Assembly (NCBI RefSeq): GCF_013375535.1
Contig: NZ_JABXJG010000001.1
Span: 2,708,001-2,772,000 of the forward strand
Source: Sphingobium sp. 15-1
GTDB lineage: Bacteria > Pseudomonadota > Alphaproteobacteria > Sphingomonadales > Sphingomonadaceae
Direction of reading: 5' to 3'
Length of the DNA: 64,000 bases
In this document: positions 36,616-47,378 of the stretch, in pieces
Position numbering within the stretch: the first letter of the stretch is position 1
Layout of the letters: the number at the start of each line of letters is the position of its first letter
Notes under the pieces: generated by a model
Told to the model about the DNA's origin: nothing
Databases searched by the model: none
What the model saw: the letters and a program-made list of their open reading frames with translations, nothing else
Translations under genes and position numbers: made by a program

Positions 36616-37743
36616 ATGGAAAAGTTCAAGCGTAAACTCTTCTATCTCGGCGGATTCGACCCGCGCGGGGTGCGTTTCTACCACCAGATGTACCGCGAGC
36701 AGGCGGAAACCTACACGCGCCTCTCCGGCGAGCAGGTGGAGGTCAGCGCCCGCCGCTCCGGCCCCGCCTCCTCCGCCTGCTGGACCGTCACCAACCACGG
36801 TGCCGGGGTCGAGACCGATTATGAGTTCCTCCGCTGGGAGGATCTGGTCGGCAAGGTCTGGATTCGCAATCCGCTGCTGCTGGCATGGCGCTCCATCGCC
36901 ACCTACAGCGCCCATGCCCGCCACATGCAGTTCTTGCGTATGCGCAAATTGCGGCAAGGGCCGGTCATCACCATCCTCTATCCGCCGCTGCTGGGAGTGC
37001 TGATCCCGCTCGCCTTGGCGCTGATCCCCACGCTGCTGCTGTCGTTGCTGCTGCCCTTCTGGGTCGCCGCTCCGATCGGCATCGCCATCAGCGCGCTTCT
37101 CTCCGGCCGTCTGCTCAACAAGCTGATCGTGCCCTGGCTGCTGCGCTTCATGCATTATAACCACAGCGTCGCCGCCGAAGGCCCCGGCGCGGAGATGGAC
37201 GCCCGCCTCGACCAGTTCGCCGCCCGCATCGTCGAGGAAATGGACGGCTCCCATGACGAGGTGATCTTCGCCTCTCACAGCAACGGCACCATCTATGCGA
37301 TGAGCGTCCTGCGCCGCATCCTGGAATTGCGCGGCGACCGGCCCCTGCCCGACAATTTCACCGTCCTGACGCTGGGGCAGGTCGTCCCCGTTATCGCGCT
37401 GCGCAAGGACGCTCGCTGGTATCATGCCGACCTGAAAGCCCTGGACGACAAGCTCTTCCGCCTGGTCGACTTCTCCGCGCCCCCGGACGGCGCGGCCTAT
37501 TATGACGTGCACCCGATCCACCTTGTCTCGGACCGATGCGCCGCCCGCGTCGACCTGCTCTCCCCGCGCTTCCACCTCTTCTACGAACCGGGAAATTACC
37601 ATGGCGGCTGGTCCAACAAATATGAGGCGCATTTCGACTATCTGCGCGTGGGCGACCGCCTGTCGCCGGTCGATTATGTCAGCCTCACCGCTGGCCGCCG
37701 CACCATCGACGAAGCGATAGCCGCATTCAGGACGATCCCGTGA
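36616..37743 (+). CDS. Membrane-embedded alpha/beta-hydrolase-like protein
   Basis: The 375-aa protein from ATG 36616 (an in-frame ATG at 36592 overlaps the divergent gene start) begins with a soluble segment LFYLGGFDPRGVRFYHQMYR, has one or two hydrophobic helices (about 118-165), and then VIFASHSNGTIYAMSVL. SHSNG (220-224) resembles the GxSxG nucleophile elbow of lipases. Conserved-looking DVHPIHLVSDRC and YEPGNYHGGWSNKYEAHFDYL follow, the latter including a possible catalytic His. I infer a membrane hydrolase of unknown substrate. The stop overlaps the P450 start (GTGA), so the two are translationally coupled. Confidence 0.65.
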   Translation: MEKFKRKLFYLGGFDPRGVRFYHQMYREQAETYTRLSGEQVEVSARRSGPASSACWTVTNHGAGVETDYEFLRWEDLVGKVWIRNPLLLAWRSIATYSAHARHMQFLRMRKLRQGPVITILYPPLLGVLIPLALALIPTLLLSLLLPFWVAAPIGIAISALLSGRLLNKLIVPWLLRFMHYNHSVAAEGPGAEMDARLDQFAARIVEEMDGSHDEVIFASHSNGTIYAMSVLRRILELRGDRPLPDNFTVLTLGQVVPVIALRKDARWYHADLKALDDKLFRLVDFSAPPDGAAYYDVHPIHLVSDRCAARVDLLSPRFHLFYEPGNYHGGWSNKYEAHFDYLRVGDRLSPVDYVSLTAGRRTIDEAIAAFRTIP

Positions 37744-39110
37744 CGCCGCCCTTCACCCCGCCCTATCCCGAACCGCCCCGCACCAAGCGCGGCCTGATGA
37801 AGCGCTTCCTGCGCGGCTGGCATAGCTGGATTCATGTGCTGTTCGAGAAAAGCTATACGATGAAGCTGGGTGAGATCCGCATGCCCGGCCAGACCATGTA
37901 TATCGCCAACGAACTGCCGCTGGTGGACCAGATATTGCGCGGCGGCACGGCCTACCCCAAGCATCGCGAACTGGTCCGCAATCTTTCCCCGCTGATCGGC
38001 AATAGCGTCTTCTCCGCCAATGGCGAGGATTGGGAAAGCCAGCGCGCCATGGTGAACCCGGCTTTCGCGCATACGGCCCTCCACCGCTCCATGCCGCTGA
38101 TGGTGGCGGCCGCCGACGATCTGCTCGCCCGGCTGGACGCGACGGACAAAGCCAAGCCGGTCGACATCGACCCGATGATGACCCATGTCGCGGCCGACAT
38201 CATCTTCCGCACGCTCTTTTCCGAAGCTTTGGACGAGCGCCGCTCCAACATCATCCACACCGCCTTCGGCAAGTTCCAGCGCCTCGCCCATAGCGCGTCG
38301 ATGCTGCGCCTCTACGGCGCGCCCGCCCGCTGGTTCGAGAAACGCTCGCTGACCCCGGCAAAGGCGATCCATGACGTCTTCCGCCCCATCGTCGAGGCGC
38401 GCTACGAGGGTTTCCACCAGCGCGGGGAGGCGCCGCACAAGGACATCCTCCAGTCGCTGATCGAGGCGAAGCACCCGGAAACCGGCGAGCCCTTCACGCT
38501 TCAACAGGTGATGGATCAGGTCTCCACCGTCTTCCTTGCCGGTCATGAGACTTCCGCCAGCACCATGACCTGGGCGCTCTACATGCTGGCGGAATGCGGT
38601 CATATCCAGACCGCCGCCCGGGCGGAGGTGACGCAAATCGCCGGAAATGCTCCGCTCGCCGCCGCGATGCTCAAGGATATGGGCACGATCCGCAATATCT
38701 TCCGTGAGACGTTGCGCCTCTATCCGCCGGTCGCCTTCTTCCCCCGCGAAGTGACCTGCCCGATGCCGATGCGCGACAAGCAGTTGGAGGAAGGCGCTAT
38801 GCTGGTCGTCGCCCCCTGGCTCACCCAGCGCAACAAGGACAACTGGTCCTGCCCCCACAGTTTCGACCCGGCGCGCTTCGATGACCCCGCCAATGCGGAG
38901 ATGGTGAAGCAGGCCTGGTTCCCCTTCGGCCGAGGCCCCCGCGTCTGCGTCGGCGCAGGCTTCGCCCAGCAGGAGGTGATGACGGTGATCGCCAGCGTGC
39001 TTCGCCGCTATCGTCTATCGGTGCCGGAAGGGTTCAAGCCCGAGCCGATTAGCCGCCTGACGATCCGGCCGAGGACGGGGATGAAGCTGATGTTCGAGGC
39101 GGTGGGCTGA
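37740..39110 (+). CDS. Cytochrome P450
   Basis: This 456-aa haem monooxygenase uses GTG 37740, overlapping the hydrolase stop. It has the I-helix AGHETSAS (267-274), the ExxR pair at Glu323-Arg326 (FRETLRLYPP), PERF-like SFDPARF and the haem-binding FPFGRGPRVCVGAGFAQQE with ligand Cys403. The domain order and the cytochrome-b5-reductase-free length point to a class I enzyme needing separate redox partners. The RLYPPV helix and overall pattern resemble CYP fatty-acid hydroxylases, but the substrate is not assignable. It follows a lipase-like gene. Confidence 0.93.
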   Translation: MTPPFTPPYPEPPRTKRGLMKRFLRGWHSWIHVLFEKSYTMKLGEIRMPGQTMYIANELPLVDQILRGGTAYPKHRELVRNLSPLIGNSVFSANGEDWESQRAMVNPAFAHTALHRSMPLMVAAADDLLARLDATDKAKPVDIDPMMTHVAADIIFRTLFSEALDERRSNIIHTAFGKFQRLAHSASMLRLYGAPARWFEKRSLTPAKAIHDVFRPIVEARYEGFHQRGEAPHKDILQSLIEAKHPETGEPFTLQQVMDQVSTVFLAGHETSASTMTWALYMLAECGHIQTAARAEVTQIAGNAPLAAAMLKDMGTIRNIFRETLRLYPPVAFFPREVTCPMPMRDKQLEEGAMLVVAPWLTQRNKDNWSCPHSFDPARFDDPANAEMVKQAWFPFGRGPRVCVGAGFAQQEVMTVIASVLRRYRLSVPEGFKPEPISRLTIRPRTGMKLMFEAVG

Positions 39111-39148
39111 AGGGGTGGCGGGCGACATGAATTTCGCCTTGGTTGAAC

Positions 39149-39235
39149 CGTGCTCCTGCGAAGGCAGGAGCCCAGTCCCGCCCTCCGTATATCATCGCAT
39201 CGTCTCAACTGGGCTCCTGCCTGCGCAGGAGCACG
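39149..39235. repeat. Palindromic repeat (GCTCCTGCG family)
   Basis: CGTGCTCCTGCGAAGGCAGG and on (39149-39176), complement at 39208-39235 with one substitution (CTGCGCAGG in place of CTTCGCAGG). Lies between convergent P450 and a membrane protein gene. Confidence 0.85.
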
Positions 39236-39276
39236 AAGCGCTTAACGGCAGCTAATGGCCACCGCTGCCCAAAGCC

Positions 39277-39573
39277 TCACCCCTTGACCCGTCCCACCAT
39301 CGCCTGCCCCGCCATCCTCTGCCGGGCATAGCGCCGCTTCAGCACCACGCTCGCCACCAGCAGCGGCACGCCGATCATCACGCAGATCGCTCCCAGCATC
39401 GGCGGCCAAAGCCCGAACAGGCTGTGCAGGTTGAGCGCGGAGGGCGCAAGCACCAGCAGGAAACCCGCCGTCAGCAGCCACAATCCCCAACGGCGCGGTC
39501 TCACCGCGATCATGCGCATCTCATGCCTATGCGCCTTGCGCCCTTCCTTCGTGGACAGATCGGGATGCTTCAT
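39277..39573 (-). CDS. Small two-helix membrane protein
   Basis: This 98-aa protein from ATG 39573 (alternative ATG 39582) has a basic start (KHPDLSTKEGRKAHRHEMRMIAVRPRRWG), two membrane helices (LWLLTAGFLLVLAPSALNL and MLGAICVMIGVPLLVASVVL) and a basic tail. No family was recognised. It is divergent from the TPP riboswitch/thiC unit. Most similar proteins are probably unnamed membrane proteins. Confidence 0.6.
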   Translation of the reverse strand: MKHPDLSTKEGRKAHRHEMRMIAVRPRRWGLWLLTAGFLLVLAPSALNLHSLFGLWPPMLGAICVMIGVPLLVASVVLKRRYARQRMAGQAMVGRVKG

Positions 39574-39657
39574 CGGCCGCATAAAGCGGAAAAGCTTGCC
39601 CGCTGTCCAGCGCCACAACGGGGCTTTCGCTCGCGCCCCGGATCGGCTATCGCTGGG

Positions 39658-42543
<2,886 letters not shown>

Positions 42544-42653
42544 TAGACTGCGCCGCAGCCGTGAGGGCCTGTCCATGGGTTCGGGTGAGCCTTGCTTCTG
42601 AGGCACGCCTGGTCTCGCTAGAGGATGCCCTATGGGGATGGTGGCAATCTGGG

Positions 42654-42697
42654 AGCGGGCGAAGGGATTCGAACCCTCGACCCCAACCTTGGCAAGG
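42654..42697 (-). tRNA. 3' fragment of tRNA-Gly(GCC), attachment-site scar
   Basis: On the minus strand the sequence reads from the anticodon-arm segment CCTTGCCAAGG through the variable region, a TTCGAAT T-loop (GGGTTCGAATCCC) and the acceptor CGCCCGC-T. This is the 3' half of tRNA-Gly with anticodon GCC. Bases beyond 42697 do not continue into a D-arm or 5' acceptor strand, so it is a fragment, not a gene. Such fragments are left when an element integrates into a tRNA 3' end; everything to the right is accessory. Confidence 0.85.
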
Positions 42698-42923
42698 CAT
42701 GCAGTTAGCGTCCATTCTTGTCTACTAATGTCCAGAATGATCGATAAGATACTGAAATTGCTATCAGCAAGATAAGTTTCAAACAGCAATGGATATGGGT
42801 GGATTCGGCCTCCGTGGTAGACGGGTGGTAGACGGGCGTGGCAGATTTTGCCCCATGGTGACGCGCAAAAAGAGCGCCCTTTGGCGAGGCGTTGGCAAAC
42901 AGCGTGTTTCCCGGTCTGAAGAG
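42698..42923. other. Junction between the tRNA scar and the parB fragment
   Basis: No gene was found in these 226 bases. A short dyad with ends CATTCT and AGAATG lies at about 42713-42739. This may contain part of the element end next to the attachment site. Confidence 0.35.
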
Positions 42924-43181
42924 GACCAGCGTCCGCTTCACCTGCAATTCAGTGAGTCCGAAAGTCAGCGAAATATTCTCGGGTGACCGGCCTTCCTTCA
43001 CCAGCCGGGTAAAGCTCTCCCAGCGCGTCACCTCGTCAGAATCGAGCCGGGCGATATTCTCGATCAGCGAAGCCTCCAGCGCCGCCGCATCGTCGCCTGC
43101 CTCCATGATCGCGCAGGGCAAGGGATCGCGCTCCCCTCCTCCTGCGCCACTATCAGCGCGGCATGATAGCGCCGCTTGCCC
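42924..43181 (-). pseudogene. ParB-like partition protein, fragment with frameshift
   Basis: On the minus strand, GKRRYHAALIVAQEE (in one frame, next to position 43181) continues in another as CAIMEAGDDAAALEASLIENIARLDSDEVTRWESFTRLVKEGRSPENISLTFGLTELQVKRT. This is the ParB/RepB N-terminal to helix-turn-helix core, missing both ends and carrying a frameshift around 43127-43140. Plasmid- or ICE-borne parB genes look like this. It is broken on the right by an IS21 fragment. The left end stops near 42924, where the frame enters unrelated sequence. Confidence 0.7.
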
Positions 43182-43447
43182 GAGCATGGCAGGCATTGGA
43201 TGCGGCACTCGATAGCCGACAGGCCTGCCGCGACATGGTCGCCCTCCTCGATATCGCCGCCAACGGCAATTGCATCGACGCCCTGGCCCAGCGGATCGAG
43301 GCTGCGCTCGATGCCGACAAGCTTCCGGATATCGCCAAACTCAAGAGCGAGTTCCTACCCACGGCCAGGAACCGTGCCGATGTCACCATCCCGCCCCCCG
43401 ATCACGCGGGGTACAACCGCCTGCTCGCCAGCGCACAGGTGCAGTGA
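43182..43447 (+). pseudogene. IstA transposase, C-terminal fragment
   Basis: About 88 residues remain, RAWQALDAALDSRQACRDMVALLDIAANGNCIDALAQRIEAALD..., ending PPPDHAGYNRLLASAQVQ, which is the characteristic C-terminal end of IS21 IstA. The catalytic DDE domain is gone. The stop TGA shares a base with the istB ATG. Confidence 0.75.
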
Positions 43448-44262
43448 TGACCAGAACCAACGATCAGGCCGCCGCCGTCCTGCCCGCCTTGCTGACAGAG
43501 CTCCGCCTGCCCAGCATCAAGCGTAACTGGAAGCAGTTTACCGACATCGCTGATCGCGATGGTTGGCCCGCTGCCCATCTCCTCGCCTCCCTGCTGGAAA
43601 TCGAGATGGCCGAGCGCACCTCGCGCCGCATTCAGCGCCATCGTGACCAGTCCGGTCTGCCGGCCGGCAAGACAATCGCCACCTTCGACTTCGACGCTGC
43701 TCCGGGTATTCGCAAGCCCCATCTGCTCTCCCTCGCTGCCGGGGAAGGCTGGATCGAAAGCGGCGGCAATCTCCTGATTTTCGGCCAGTCCGGCACTGGC
43801 AAGACGCACACTATCGCCGCCATCAGTCACGCTCTCATCGACAGGGGACGCCGCGTCCTGTTCTGCTCTACCACCGATATGGTCCAGAAGCTTCAGGCCG
43901 CCCGCCGCGACCTGACCCTCTCATCCATGCTCGACAAACTCGACAAATACGCGCTCATAGTCCTGGACGAATTCTCATATGTCAGAAAAGATCAGCTCGA
44001 AACCAGCGTCCTGTTCGAGCTCATCGCTCACCGTTACGAACGCCACTCCATCGCTATCACCGCCAACCAGCCATTTTCTGGTTGGTCTGACGTTTTTCCA
44101 GATCCCGCCATGTGCGTCGCGGCGATAGACCGCCTCGTTCACCATGCCACCATTATCGAAATGAACGGTGAGAGCTACCGCAAGCGATCCGCCGTCGCCC
44201 GCATCTCCGCACCGGAAAGCGCCAGCGACAATTACCCATCTCAAGCCCCACCGGCCGGCTAA
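43447..44262 (+). CDS. istB: IstB, IS21 transposition ATPase
   Basis: This 271-aa AAA+ helper has LIFGQSGTGKTHTIAAISHAL (Walker A 113-120) and ALIVLDEFSYVRKDQLE (Walker B), plus the IstB C-terminal HHATIIEMNGESYRKRSA. It looks complete, but its partner istA is truncated. It normally assists IstA in target selection. Confidence 0.9.
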   Translation: MTRTNDQAAAVLPALLTELRLPSIKRNWKQFTDIADRDGWPAAHLLASLLEIEMAERTSRRIQRHRDQSGLPAGKTIATFDFDAAPGIRKPHLLSLAAGEGWIESGGNLLIFGQSGTGKTHTIAAISHALIDRGRRVLFCSTTDMVQKLQAARRDLTLSSMLDKLDKYALIVLDEFSYVRKDQLETSVLFELIAHRYERHSIAITANQPFSGWSDVFPDPAMCVAAIDRLVHHATIIEMNGESYRKRSAVARISAPESASDNYPSQAPPAG

Positions 44263-44416
44263 GGGACCATTTCTGGTGAGGCAACACCACCGGCCATCAT
44301 AATCGCCGCCGACCGGCCACCGTAATCGCCGCCCTACAGTGCGGTCGCCTTTCGCTTGCCGCGCATTTCGTTTGGAAGGCGTCGCACTCAGCCGGTTGCA
44401 TATTTCGAGTTCACTG

Positions 44417-44457
44417 ATAAACTAAGTCTTATAAACTAAGTCTTATAAACTAAGTTT
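44417..44457. promoter_or_regulatory. Three tandem 14-bp repeats, candidate antitoxin operator
   Basis: ATAAACTAAGTCTT occurs at 44417-44430 and 44431-44444, and ATAAACTAAGTTT at 44445-44457, ending 10 bases before the ATG of the antitoxin gene. Direct repeats at this place are typical binding sites for autoregulatory antitoxin complexes. Confidence 0.65.
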
Positions 44458-44467
44458 GGACATTGCT

Positions 44468-44713
44468 ATGGAAACTGTCAACATTCACCAAGCCAAGACC
44501 CATTTGTCTAGATTGATCGACCGGCTTGCTGGGGGCGGCGGCTTCGTCATTGCCAAGTCCGGCAAACCTGTTGCCAAGATCATTCCCTTAGACGCGCCGG
44601 ATGCTGGAAAGACCAAGCGTCTCGGTTTTATGGCAGGTCAACTGAGTGTTCCTGCCGATTTCGATCGCATGGGTGAGACTGAGATTGAAGCTCTGTTTGG
44701 CGGCCAATCGTGA
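44468..44713 (+). CDS. Phd/YefM-type antitoxin
   Basis: This 81-aa antitoxin starts METVNIHQAKTHLSRLIDRLAGGGGFVIAKSGKPVAKIIPL, the Phd/YefM fold, which folds over the operator and with its C-terminal tail (MGETEIEALFGGQS) would block the toxin. ATG 44468 is preferred over an upstream in-frame start (MDIAMET). It overlaps the toxin start by four bases (GTGA). Confidence 0.9.
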   Translation: METVNIHQAKTHLSRLIDRLAGGGGFVIAKSGKPVAKIIPLDAPDAGKTKRLGFMAGQLSVPADFDRMGETEIEALFGGQS

Positions 44714-45096
44714 AACTGCTGCTCGACACGCACGTGTTGATTTGGGCTGCCGGTTTCCCGGATCGGTTATCGGATGAGGTGCGGAGCCTCCTCGAGGATA
44801 GGGAGAACGAGCTTTTCTTCAGCGCTGCGAGCCTATGGGAAGTCGCGATCAAGAGCGCGCTCGGACGCGAGGATTTCACCGTTGATGCGCGGCTTCTTCG
44901 GCGTGGACTCTTGGATAATGGTTACAGCGAGTTACCTGTGGCAAGCGAGCATGCGGTTGCGATCGATGGACTCCCCCCGATTCACAAGGATGCCTTTGAT
45001 AGGCTGCTAATCGCTCAGTCGATGGTCGAGGGCATCACTTTGCTTACCGCCGACGACCACGTAAGTAAATATCCGGGGCCAATCCGCAAAATATGA
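44710..45096 (+). CDS. PIN-domain toxin (VapC family)
   Basis: This 128-aa PIN-domain nuclease starts at GTG 44710. Acidic catalytic residues are visible: Asp6 in KLLLDTHVLIW, Glu in SLWEVAIKS, Asp in HKDAFDRLLIAQ and Asp in LLTADDHVSKY. VapC toxins cleave tRNA or rRNA. It forms an intact operon with the Phd-like antitoxin just upstream. Confidence 0.92.
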   Translation: MKLLLDTHVLIWAAGFPDRLSDEVRSLLEDRENELFFSAASLWEVAIKSALGREDFTVDARLLRRGLLDNGYSELPVASEHAVAIDGLPPIHKDAFDRLLIAQSMVEGITLLTADDHVSKYPGPIRKI

Positions 45097-45323
45097 GTGG
45101 CCACTTTTCTACACGAAAATCCGAATAGCCGTCAATTTGGCGTGGGTAGACGATCTGTATTGGCACAGCGGAACGCCTGTTTCTCTTCGGCGGCTCTGCG
45201 CCACTTTTTGCCATGACAGTGCCGTTACCTCATTCCTGAAACCGGTCGTTCGTTCAGATGCGGGTGGGGCCGGGGCCTGAGCGAATCTGCCTGATCAGAT
45301 TGATCCGCAGTCCAATGTGCGTT
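45097..45323. other. Gap between two toxin-antitoxin pairs
   Basis: No gene seen in these roughly 230 bases. The fragment AGTGGCCACTTTTCTACACG at 45101 looks like the end of a lost insertion sequence. Confidence 0.3.
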
Positions 45324-45353
45324 ATGTGTATAAATCGGGAAAAGGATACACAT
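45324..45353. promoter_or_regulatory. 8-bp inverted repeat, candidate VapB operator
   Basis: ATGTGTAT at 45324-45331 and ATACACAT at 45346-45353, one base ahead of the antitoxin ATG. It is well placed for autorepression of this pair. Confidence 0.65.
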
Positions 45354-45354
45354 T

Positions 45355-45549
45355 ATGCGGACCAATATCGTGATCGACGATGATCTTATGACCAAGGCGC
45401 TTCGTGCCACTGGCTTGAAGACAAAGCGCGAGGCGGTGGAGGCGGGGTTAAGGTTGCTCCTTACGCTCCAGTCGCAGGCCAAACTTCGGGGCGCTCGCGG
45501 CAAGCTCGCCTGGGAAGGAGATCTCGATACTATGCGAATCGACGGATGA
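45355..45549 (+). CDS. vapB: VapB-type antitoxin
   Basis: This 64-aa protein MRTNIVIDDDLMTKALRATGLKTKREAVEAGLRLLLTLQSQ is a ribbon-helix-helix antitoxin of the VapB family (AHH/RHH fold), with a C-terminal tail AWEGDLDTMRIDG that would plug the toxin. The start follows the inverted repeat directly; the stop overlaps the toxin start by four bases. Confidence 0.93.
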   Translation: MRTNIVIDDDLMTKALRATGLKTKREAVEAGLRLLLTLQSQAKLRGARGKLAWEGDLDTMRIDG

Positions 45550-45938
45550 TCCTTGTAGATTCGAGCGTTTGGATCGACTTCTTTCGCGGCACGGCTTCTC
45601 CGCAGGCGGACCTGCTTGATTCACTGCTCGGCAAAGAGCCGCTGTTGATCGGCGATCTCATTCTGGTCGAGGTGTTGCAAGGCTTCACCAGCGAGCGCGA
45701 TTTCAATCAGGGCCATCGCCTACTTGGATCACTCGAAATGATCGAGATCGGCGGCCGAGATATCGCAGTGCAGGCAGCTCGCAATTTCCGCACACTCAGG
45801 GGGCTAGGTGTCACTGTTCGCAAGACGATCGACACGTTGATCGCAACTCGATGTATTGAAGCTGGCCTGGCCCTGCTTCATAGCGACCGTGACTTTGATC
45901 CATTTACCGAACATCTGGGGCTTGAGTCCGTATACTGA
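45546..45938 (+). CDS. vapC: VapC-type PIN toxin
   Basis: This 130-aa PIN-domain nuclease has Asp5 in MILVDSSVWIDFF, Glu in ILVEVLQGFTSERDF, Asp in VRKTIDTLIATRC and Asp in LLHSDRDFDPF, the four acidic residues of VapC. Intact, coupled to vapB. The neighbouring pair at 44468 is unrelated in sequence, so this stretch carries two independent modules. Confidence 0.94.
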   Translation: MILVDSSVWIDFFRGTASPQADLLDSLLGKEPLLIGDLILVEVLQGFTSERDFNQGHRLLGSLEMIEIGGRDIAVQAARNFRTLRGLGVTVRKTIDTLIATRCIEAGLALLHSDRDFDPFTEHLGLESVY

Positions 45939-46766
45939 AATCCGTTCCGTCTGTCCGGCGACAGCTCGCCCAGTCTGTTCCAAACGGCGGACCGTGGTCG
46001 TGTGCGGCGCGGCGGGTTTCTCGAGCAAGCTAAGGCAGCTTTCCCGAGTCGCCCGCCGCCAAACCGTCATTCCGGAATCGGCCATTCACGTCGCTTCCGG
46101 GGCCTGCGCCACAGCTTTCGGATCATAGATCATCCCAACCAAGGATCCGTTGTCGATACGTGCGACGGTCTCGTCAAGGATCTTCAATGGGACCAAAGCC
46201 ATCGTGCGGGCGAACGGGATTGTCGAAGGAGTAACGAGTTTCGGCATCGACGCGCAGTCGAATCCACTGAACATGGTACTGTCCGGAGGGTAGTCATCAG
46301 AAATGGTGTGAGGTCATGCGGTCGCTTTGCCAGCGCCTATGCCGCGACCTCTGCGCTCTATTATCGCGGACAGCCAAGCCTCGACGCTATCCTCGGTCGA
46401 ATCCAAGAGTTTGCCGATCGCCTCTGAGAGGTCACCGTACCCCAGGATCGGTCCGAAATATGTATGCATTTTTCGGACAAGTCGCAGCGAGAAAATGCTT
46501 CCGATCATCCCTTCATTTACGGAACGTGATTCCAGATTTGCAAGGTTATGGCGCCTGCCTTGGCCACAATGATAAACCCCGATTATTCGGACTTCCTCCA
46601 TGATAAAACCCGAAAAGTCAGAGATGAATTGCCGTGAGAACAGGAGCTTTGAGACAGAGCATTGAAATAGCCTGACTGGACGGGCGGAACGGGTAGGTGG
46701 CGTGATCATGCCCATCCCCGCGTCAACTGACATGGGGGCCGCCCCTTACTTGCGCGAACGACCAGT
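45939..46766. other. Gene-poor region with remnants
   Basis: No complete gene is supported in these 828 bases. A minus-strand frame at 46086-46274 and one reading LGYGDLSEAIGKLLDSTEDSVEAWL (about 46316-46450) may be decayed coding sequence, but neither has a recognisable family. A 66-bp block at 46569-46634 is repeated, inverted, at 63135-63200. Upstream frame fragments and AT-richer stretches suggest several past insertions. Confidence 0.4.
46569..46634 (-). repeat. 66-bp repeat, copy 1
   Basis: Read on the minus strand, it begins CGGCAATTCATCTCTGACTT and ends GTTTATCAT, and differs from copy 2 (63135-63200, plus strand) at three bases. It includes CCGAATAATCGG and two TTTATCAT motifs. Copies are in inverted orientation 16.5 kb apart. 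Confidence 0.85.
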
Positions 46767-47378
46767 TCACCCTTTCATCACACGCTCGTGGACCACCCAA
46801 GCGAAATTCTCGGACGTCTGCCCCCGCCCCTGAAACTGAAGCGAAGCACCGCGTATGGTTTCATCTGGAAGGTTGAACGCGGGATTTTCGGCGATCGCCT
46901 TGTTGTCCGCGGCAGGGAAACGCGCGTCCTTATGGGCGACATAGGCTTCGGTGCCGATGAAAGTTTGAACGCCGGGATCGCCGAGGAGGCAGTAGACGTC
47001 ATAATAATGGCGGAGGAAGTTTTGGGGCATGCCGCCATCCTGGAGGTGCCGCCGGAATTTCGTCGAGATCGTCTGGAGCTTCTCGACCAGCGTGTAGCCG
47101 GGCTCGTAGCAGGGCACTTCGAACGCCCGATTGTCGGTTAGCTCGACGAGACCGCTCCCTGCAGCTTTTTCATATGCCCATGAACTGATCAGGCACGGCC
47201 GGTTGGGTGCCACCTGGTCGAAACCTGCTTCCAGAAGGATCCCATCCTTGACACCCTCTGGGAGTGGGTTGCGGGAAGTATATCGTAGGCGGATCCCGGC
47301 GCTTCGCATGCGTTGGTCATCGAATACTTCATCACGCTCAACTTCACCGAAGCCGGGACTGTGGAGCGGCGAGCAAAA
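46767..47378 (-). pseudogene. AbiEii/AbiGii-family toxin, C-terminal fragment
   Basis: About 200 C-terminal residues are left: IRLRYTSRNPLPEGVKDGILLEAGFDQ, YTLVEKLQTISTKFRRHL, PQNFLRHYYDVYCLL and FNLPDETI. This is the C-terminal part of the type IV toxin nucleotidyltransferase family AbiEii. The N-terminal nucleotide-binding motif is missing because an ISL3 element has replaced it at 47379. The gene ends at 46767 on the minus strand. A partner abiEi N-terminal fragment is at 63211 on the same strand. Confidence 0.75.

Larger units (their letters stand above)
43182..44338 (+). mobile_element. IS21-family element, 5' truncated
   Basis: It holds the last third of istA, intact istB and a right end with two near-copies of ACCGGCCATCATAATCGCC (about 44290-44334), the multiple terminal repeats common in IS21. 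The left end and most of istA are missing, replaced by the parB fragment. It is not able to move on its own. Confidence 0.75.

Noticed and set aside
44417..44457. CRISPR array
   Set aside because: Only three contiguous 14-bp repeats without spacers; better read as operator iterons. No other CRISPR-like pattern in the window.
45939..46480. Minus-strand frames at 46086-46274 and 46314-46733 as genes
   Set aside because: They overlap the 66-bp repeat or have no ribosome site; no family was recognised. They may be decayed genes but cannot be called.
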